Of a stretch of DNA of 6,413 nt, positions 4,797-6,413 are shown piece after piece (position 1 is the first letter of the stretch; each line of letters starts with the position of its first letter). The notes beneath the pieces are model-generated. The model ran no database searches. It was not told where the DNA came from and worked only from the letters and a program-made list of their open reading frames with translations. The DNA comes from Synechococcales cyanobacterium PMM_0002 (GTDB taxonomy: Bacteria; Cyanobacteriota; Cyanobacteriia; Elainellales; Elainellaceae): contig CASBQX010000091.1 of the NCBI GenBank assembly GCA_949127925.1, positions 1 to 6,413 of the forward strand, read 5' to 3'. The position numbers and the translations under genes are program-made.

Positions 4797-5796
4797 GGTC
4801 TGACGTGGCATCATCTTGTCCGTCATTTTGCCCATACTTGTCTGACTCATAGTCTTCCTCTCTGGAGGGTTCAGCGGGAGCTAGATCCACAGGAGCAGAT
4901 GCGGATACTGGATTGATTGATTGATTGGTTGATGGATTGACTTCACTAGTTTCTCCTCGCATTTGCACCAATGGAGTTTTTGGATTAGTTAAATCAATGT
5001 AGGCCAGCTGTGCCAGATCGATTTTTTCAGACAGCTGCCGCATTTGGGTCAGTGCCCGTAGCTGTTCGGGAAATCGGATGTCGTAAGTGCCAAGATGCAC
5101 GGTGCCTAGTTCTGTAATCAAAATCAGGTTTGCTGGGTTGCTCCAGTTGATTTCGAGAATTTTGACTGGGTTAGCGCTCCGAGTTTGATAGGCGTCGAGG
5201 TCGCGGTAAAAGGTGGTCCATTGAGTCCGATACTGCCGATCAATCCCGATTACTTTGAGTGTGGGCAGTGGGATGGATGGGTCGATTGTGGTGTAGTTTT
5301 CTAGAGAAATCCAGGCTCCAGTTGGGTCTAGCAGACCTACGGGAGAGTCGGAGGAAGTTGCACCAGCCGACGGCGACTGCGACGGGTTGGCCGTGGCCGG
5401 GTAGGCGATCGCCACCGGACGCCGCTCTTGTACCGCCACCGTGAGGCTAGGCGGAAACAAATGCCGTGTCACCACCGCCTTGGCGATGGGTCCTTTGGCT
5501 TCGAGCTGACGCGCCATGGAGCTGGATTTTAACTCCCACAACGACTTGGGATAGATAATCGGCAGCAGCGATCGCACTGCATCTGCCGACAAGAATTCAT
5601 TGCCCTCAATTTCCACCTGGTTAGCACTGCGAATGACCCAACCGGGCAGCGTCATTGCCCAAATGGCTGCTCCAGCTAGCCCCATCACCACCATCAGCCG
5701 CCAAGCAGACTGGGCTGCCCGCAATCGTCGCTGCCAGCGCAGTCGTTTGCGTCGGGCGGTTAAATCGGCTCGCGAAATAGACGCAAAATCTGTCAT
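4771..5796 (-). CDS. ftsQ: Cell division protein FtsQ (POTRA-domain)
   Basis: FtsQ is a single-pass divisome protein; in well-studied bacteria it links early cytoplasmic and late periplasmic division proteins through its extracytoplasmic domain. The 341-residue protein has a short cytoplasmic N-terminus rich in Arg (RRKRLRWQRRLR, 15-26), a membrane helix at about 32-50, a POTRA domain at about 52-125 (NQVEIEGNEFLS at 59-70, then LFPPSLTVAVQERRPVAIAYP), and a beta-rich FtsQ domain at about 155-280 containing LLDPTGAWI (155-163). A low-complexity acidic tail fills 282-341. I chose the ATG at 5796, which gives the MTDFASISRADL N-terminus; an upstream TTG (5898) would add 34 residues and read through the candidate promoter. 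It lies directly upstream of ftsZ, the classic order. Sequence similarity among FtsQ proteins is low, so the call leans on architecture plus context. Confidence 0.94.
   Translation of the reverse strand: MTDFASISRADLTARRKRLRWQRRLRAAQSAWRLMVVMGLAGAAIWAMTLPGWVIRSANQVEIEGNEFLSADAVRSLLPIIYPKSLWELKSSSMARQLEAKGPIAKAVVTRHLFPPSLTVAVQERRPVAIAYPATANPSQSPSAGATSSDSPVGLLDPTGAWISLENYTTIDPSIPLPTLKVIGIDRQYRTQWTTFYRDLDAYQTRSANPVKILEINWSNPANLILITELGTVHLGTYDIRFPEQLRALTQMRQLSEKIDLAQLAYIDLTNPKTPLVQMRGETSEVNPSTNQSINPVSASAPVDLAPAEPSREEDYESDKYGQNDGQDDATSDPSTRLSGW
4911..4941. repeat. GATT tetranucleotide run inside ftsQ
   Basis: Four perfect GATT units (4911-4926) are followed by near-copies GGTT, GATG and GATT. They encode FtsQ residues 286-295 (VNPSTNQSIN), just past the conserved domain. 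Because the unit is four bases, gain or loss of one would shift the reading frame of the last roughly 50 residues only. Confidence 0.75.
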
Positions 5797-5847
5797 GCAA
5801 GATTTATCATGCAAAGTGGGGTTAGAAAAGAGCTGTAACGTTCTACT

Positions 5848-5878
5848 TTTATATCCTTGAGTTCCCTTTTTTTGCCAA
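5848..5878 (-). promoter_or_regulatory. Candidate ftsQ promoter
   Basis: The minus strand has TTGGCA (5878-5873, five of six to TTGACA) and TATAAA (5853-5848, five of six to TATAAT). The spacer of 19 bases is longer than ideal. Transcription near 5841 would give a leader of about 45 bases to the ATG at 5796, which supports that start over the TTG at 5898. Confidence 0.4.
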
Positions 5879-5898
5879 AGATACAACTTCTTTGCCAA
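5871..5898. repeat. Twin 8-bp direct repeats upstream of ftsQ
   Basis: TTTGCCAA occurs at 5871-5878 and 5891-5898, exactly 20 bases apart, about two helical turns. The promoter-proximal copy overlaps the proposed -35 box. Same-face spacing suggests binding by a regulator, but no named consensus fits. Confidence 0.45.
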
Positions 5899-5933
5899 CG
5901 TTTCGTTAAATTAGAAACCGTTGATTGCAGTTG

Positions 5934-6380
5934 CTATGGCTGGCTTTCGAGACTTAACGATTGCCAGTAGACTTGCAAGAACTGACCCCACTGCACCGCT
6001 AGAGCGCGCTCGGTAAAGGGAATCTGCACAGTGGTATTGGGTAGTTCAAAGGCCAATGCAATGGTGCGATCGCCCGATTCCTTGCTGGTCAAACTGGTCA
6101 AACTGGTCAAATCAGTAGCCTGACCGTTAACTATCAATTGGATTGACCGCACCTGCAATAGAGAAAACGTCTGCACCAACACTGGGCCATGGCGCGTTGG
6201 CTTGCCCCACGTTAGCTCGCTGCCCTGCTGCCCCAAAACCGAGTAGATGTCGTACTTTGCCCGCTCAAATTGCTCTGCCCAGACGCGGTACGCCTCTAGC
6301 TTTTTGTATTCATTCCAACCTGCCCACGCCAGCCAGATAAACACCGCTAACAAGGGCAACCAGAGTAGACCTCTGACCAT
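5934..6380 (-). CDS. Unrecognised single-pass membrane protein upstream of ftsQ
   Basis: This 148-residue protein begins with MVRGLLWLPLLAVFIWLAWAG, one strong membrane helix at about 4-22. Next comes a charged, probably helical segment (23-48, NEYKKLEAYRVWAEQFERA), then a soluble region of mixed strands to the C-terminus. R3 before the helix favours a cytoplasmic N-terminus and an extracytoplasmic body, which would place it in the same compartment as the FtsQ body. I do not recognise the family and assign no function. The ATG start immediately precedes the membrane helix, and only a weak GGGAT lies upstream. It is 137 bases upstream of the ftsQ ATG on the same strand, and a candidate promoter sits between, so co-transcription is possible but not required. 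Residues 91-99 are a triplicated Leu-Thr-Ser unit encoded by an exact 9-base repeat. Confidence 0.87.
   Translation of the reverse strand: MVRGLLWLPLLAVFIWLAWAGWNEYKKLEAYRVWAEQFERAKYDIYSVLGQQGSELTWGKPTRHGPVLVQTFSLLQVRSIQLIVNGQATDLTSLTSLTSKESGDRTIALAFELPNTTVQIPFTERALAVQWGQFLQVYWQSLSLESQP
6085..6111. repeat. Three exact 9-bp tandem copies in the membrane-protein gene
   Basis: CTGGTCAAA is repeated three times without error (6085-6093, 6094-6102, 6103-6111). It keeps frame and encodes Leu-Thr-Ser three times. Perfect identity at synonymous positions suggests recent expansion. Confidence 0.85.
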
Positions 6381-6413
6381 AAAACTTAAAATCCCAGATT
6401 GAATCCCCCTATA

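Larger units (their letters stand above)
240..6073. repeat. HIP1 octamers, eight dispersed copies
   Basis: GCGATCGC begins at 240, 724, 2296, 3243, 4404, 5405, 5568 and 6066, about one per 800 bases, in both coding and intergenic DNA. This palindrome is strongly over-represented in many cyanobacterial genomes, so it is good evidence for the taxonomic origin. The coordinates here span first to last copy and are not a continuous element. Confidence 0.9.

Noticed and set aside
5797..5898. TTG start adding 34 residues to FtsQ
   Set aside because: The extension would be translated from the candidate promoter and operator region. The ATG at 5796 gives the expected short basic N-terminus before the membrane helix.
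1..6413. CRISPR array, tRNA, rRNA, IS element or phage genes
   Set aside because: No regularly spaced repeats, cloverleaf-like segments, terminal inverted repeats with transposase, or phage-like proteins were seen on either strand.

Overview
The window looks like a cyanobacterial chromosome segment. Eight copies of the palindromic octamer GCGATCGC (HIP1) are scattered through it. The FtsZ and FtsQ proteins have the cyanobacterial layout: a long N-terminal extension on FtsZ, and a short basic FtsQ N-terminus followed by one membrane segment. Several small genes (YlmG/Ycf19 family, tryptophan-rich TIGR02450-type protein) are also characteristic of cyanobacteria. I do not see IS elements, tRNA/rRNA genes, phage genes or a CRISPR array. 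The region reads as ordinary core-genome DNA with some interesting fine structure.

Layout, right to left along the minus strand, which carries most genes. An unrecognised single-pass membrane protein (5934-6380) is followed by ftsQ (4771-5796), then ftsZ (3290-4489). After a small plus-strand tryptophan-rich gene (3058-3345), the minus strand continues with upp (2278-2931), a glycine-zipper YtxH-like membrane protein (1782-2111) and ylmG (1384-1665). A secreted plus-strand protein (878-1351) follows. Last is an unrecognised minus-strand gene that starts at 662 and runs off the left edge.

FtsZ polymerises into the cytokinetic ring, FtsQ is a membrane divisome scaffold, and YlmG proteins have been tied to nucleoid distribution and division in cyanobacteria and plastids. 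So the window holds a loose division neighbourhood with a pyrimidine-salvage gene (upp) embedded in it. Three predicted starts were moved from upstream TTG codons to ATG codons (ylmG, ftsZ, ftsQ), and the tryptophan-rich gene was shortened to an internal ATG, on family-length and context grounds.

The most interesting non-coding and overlap signals are these. (1) The ftsZ leader has repeated GCTCAA/TTGAGC arms that can pair in mutually exclusive ways, one of them covering the start codon. (2) A good promoter-like sequence upstream of ftsZ is overlapped by a perfect inverted repeat. (3) There is a 56-bp tail-to-tail overlap between the tryptophan-rich gene and the part of ftsZ encoding its conserved C-terminal peptide. 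(4) A GATT tetranucleotide run lies in the 3' end of ftsQ. (5) Twin 8-bp direct repeats 20 bp apart lie upstream of ftsQ. I found no convincing wholly new system.
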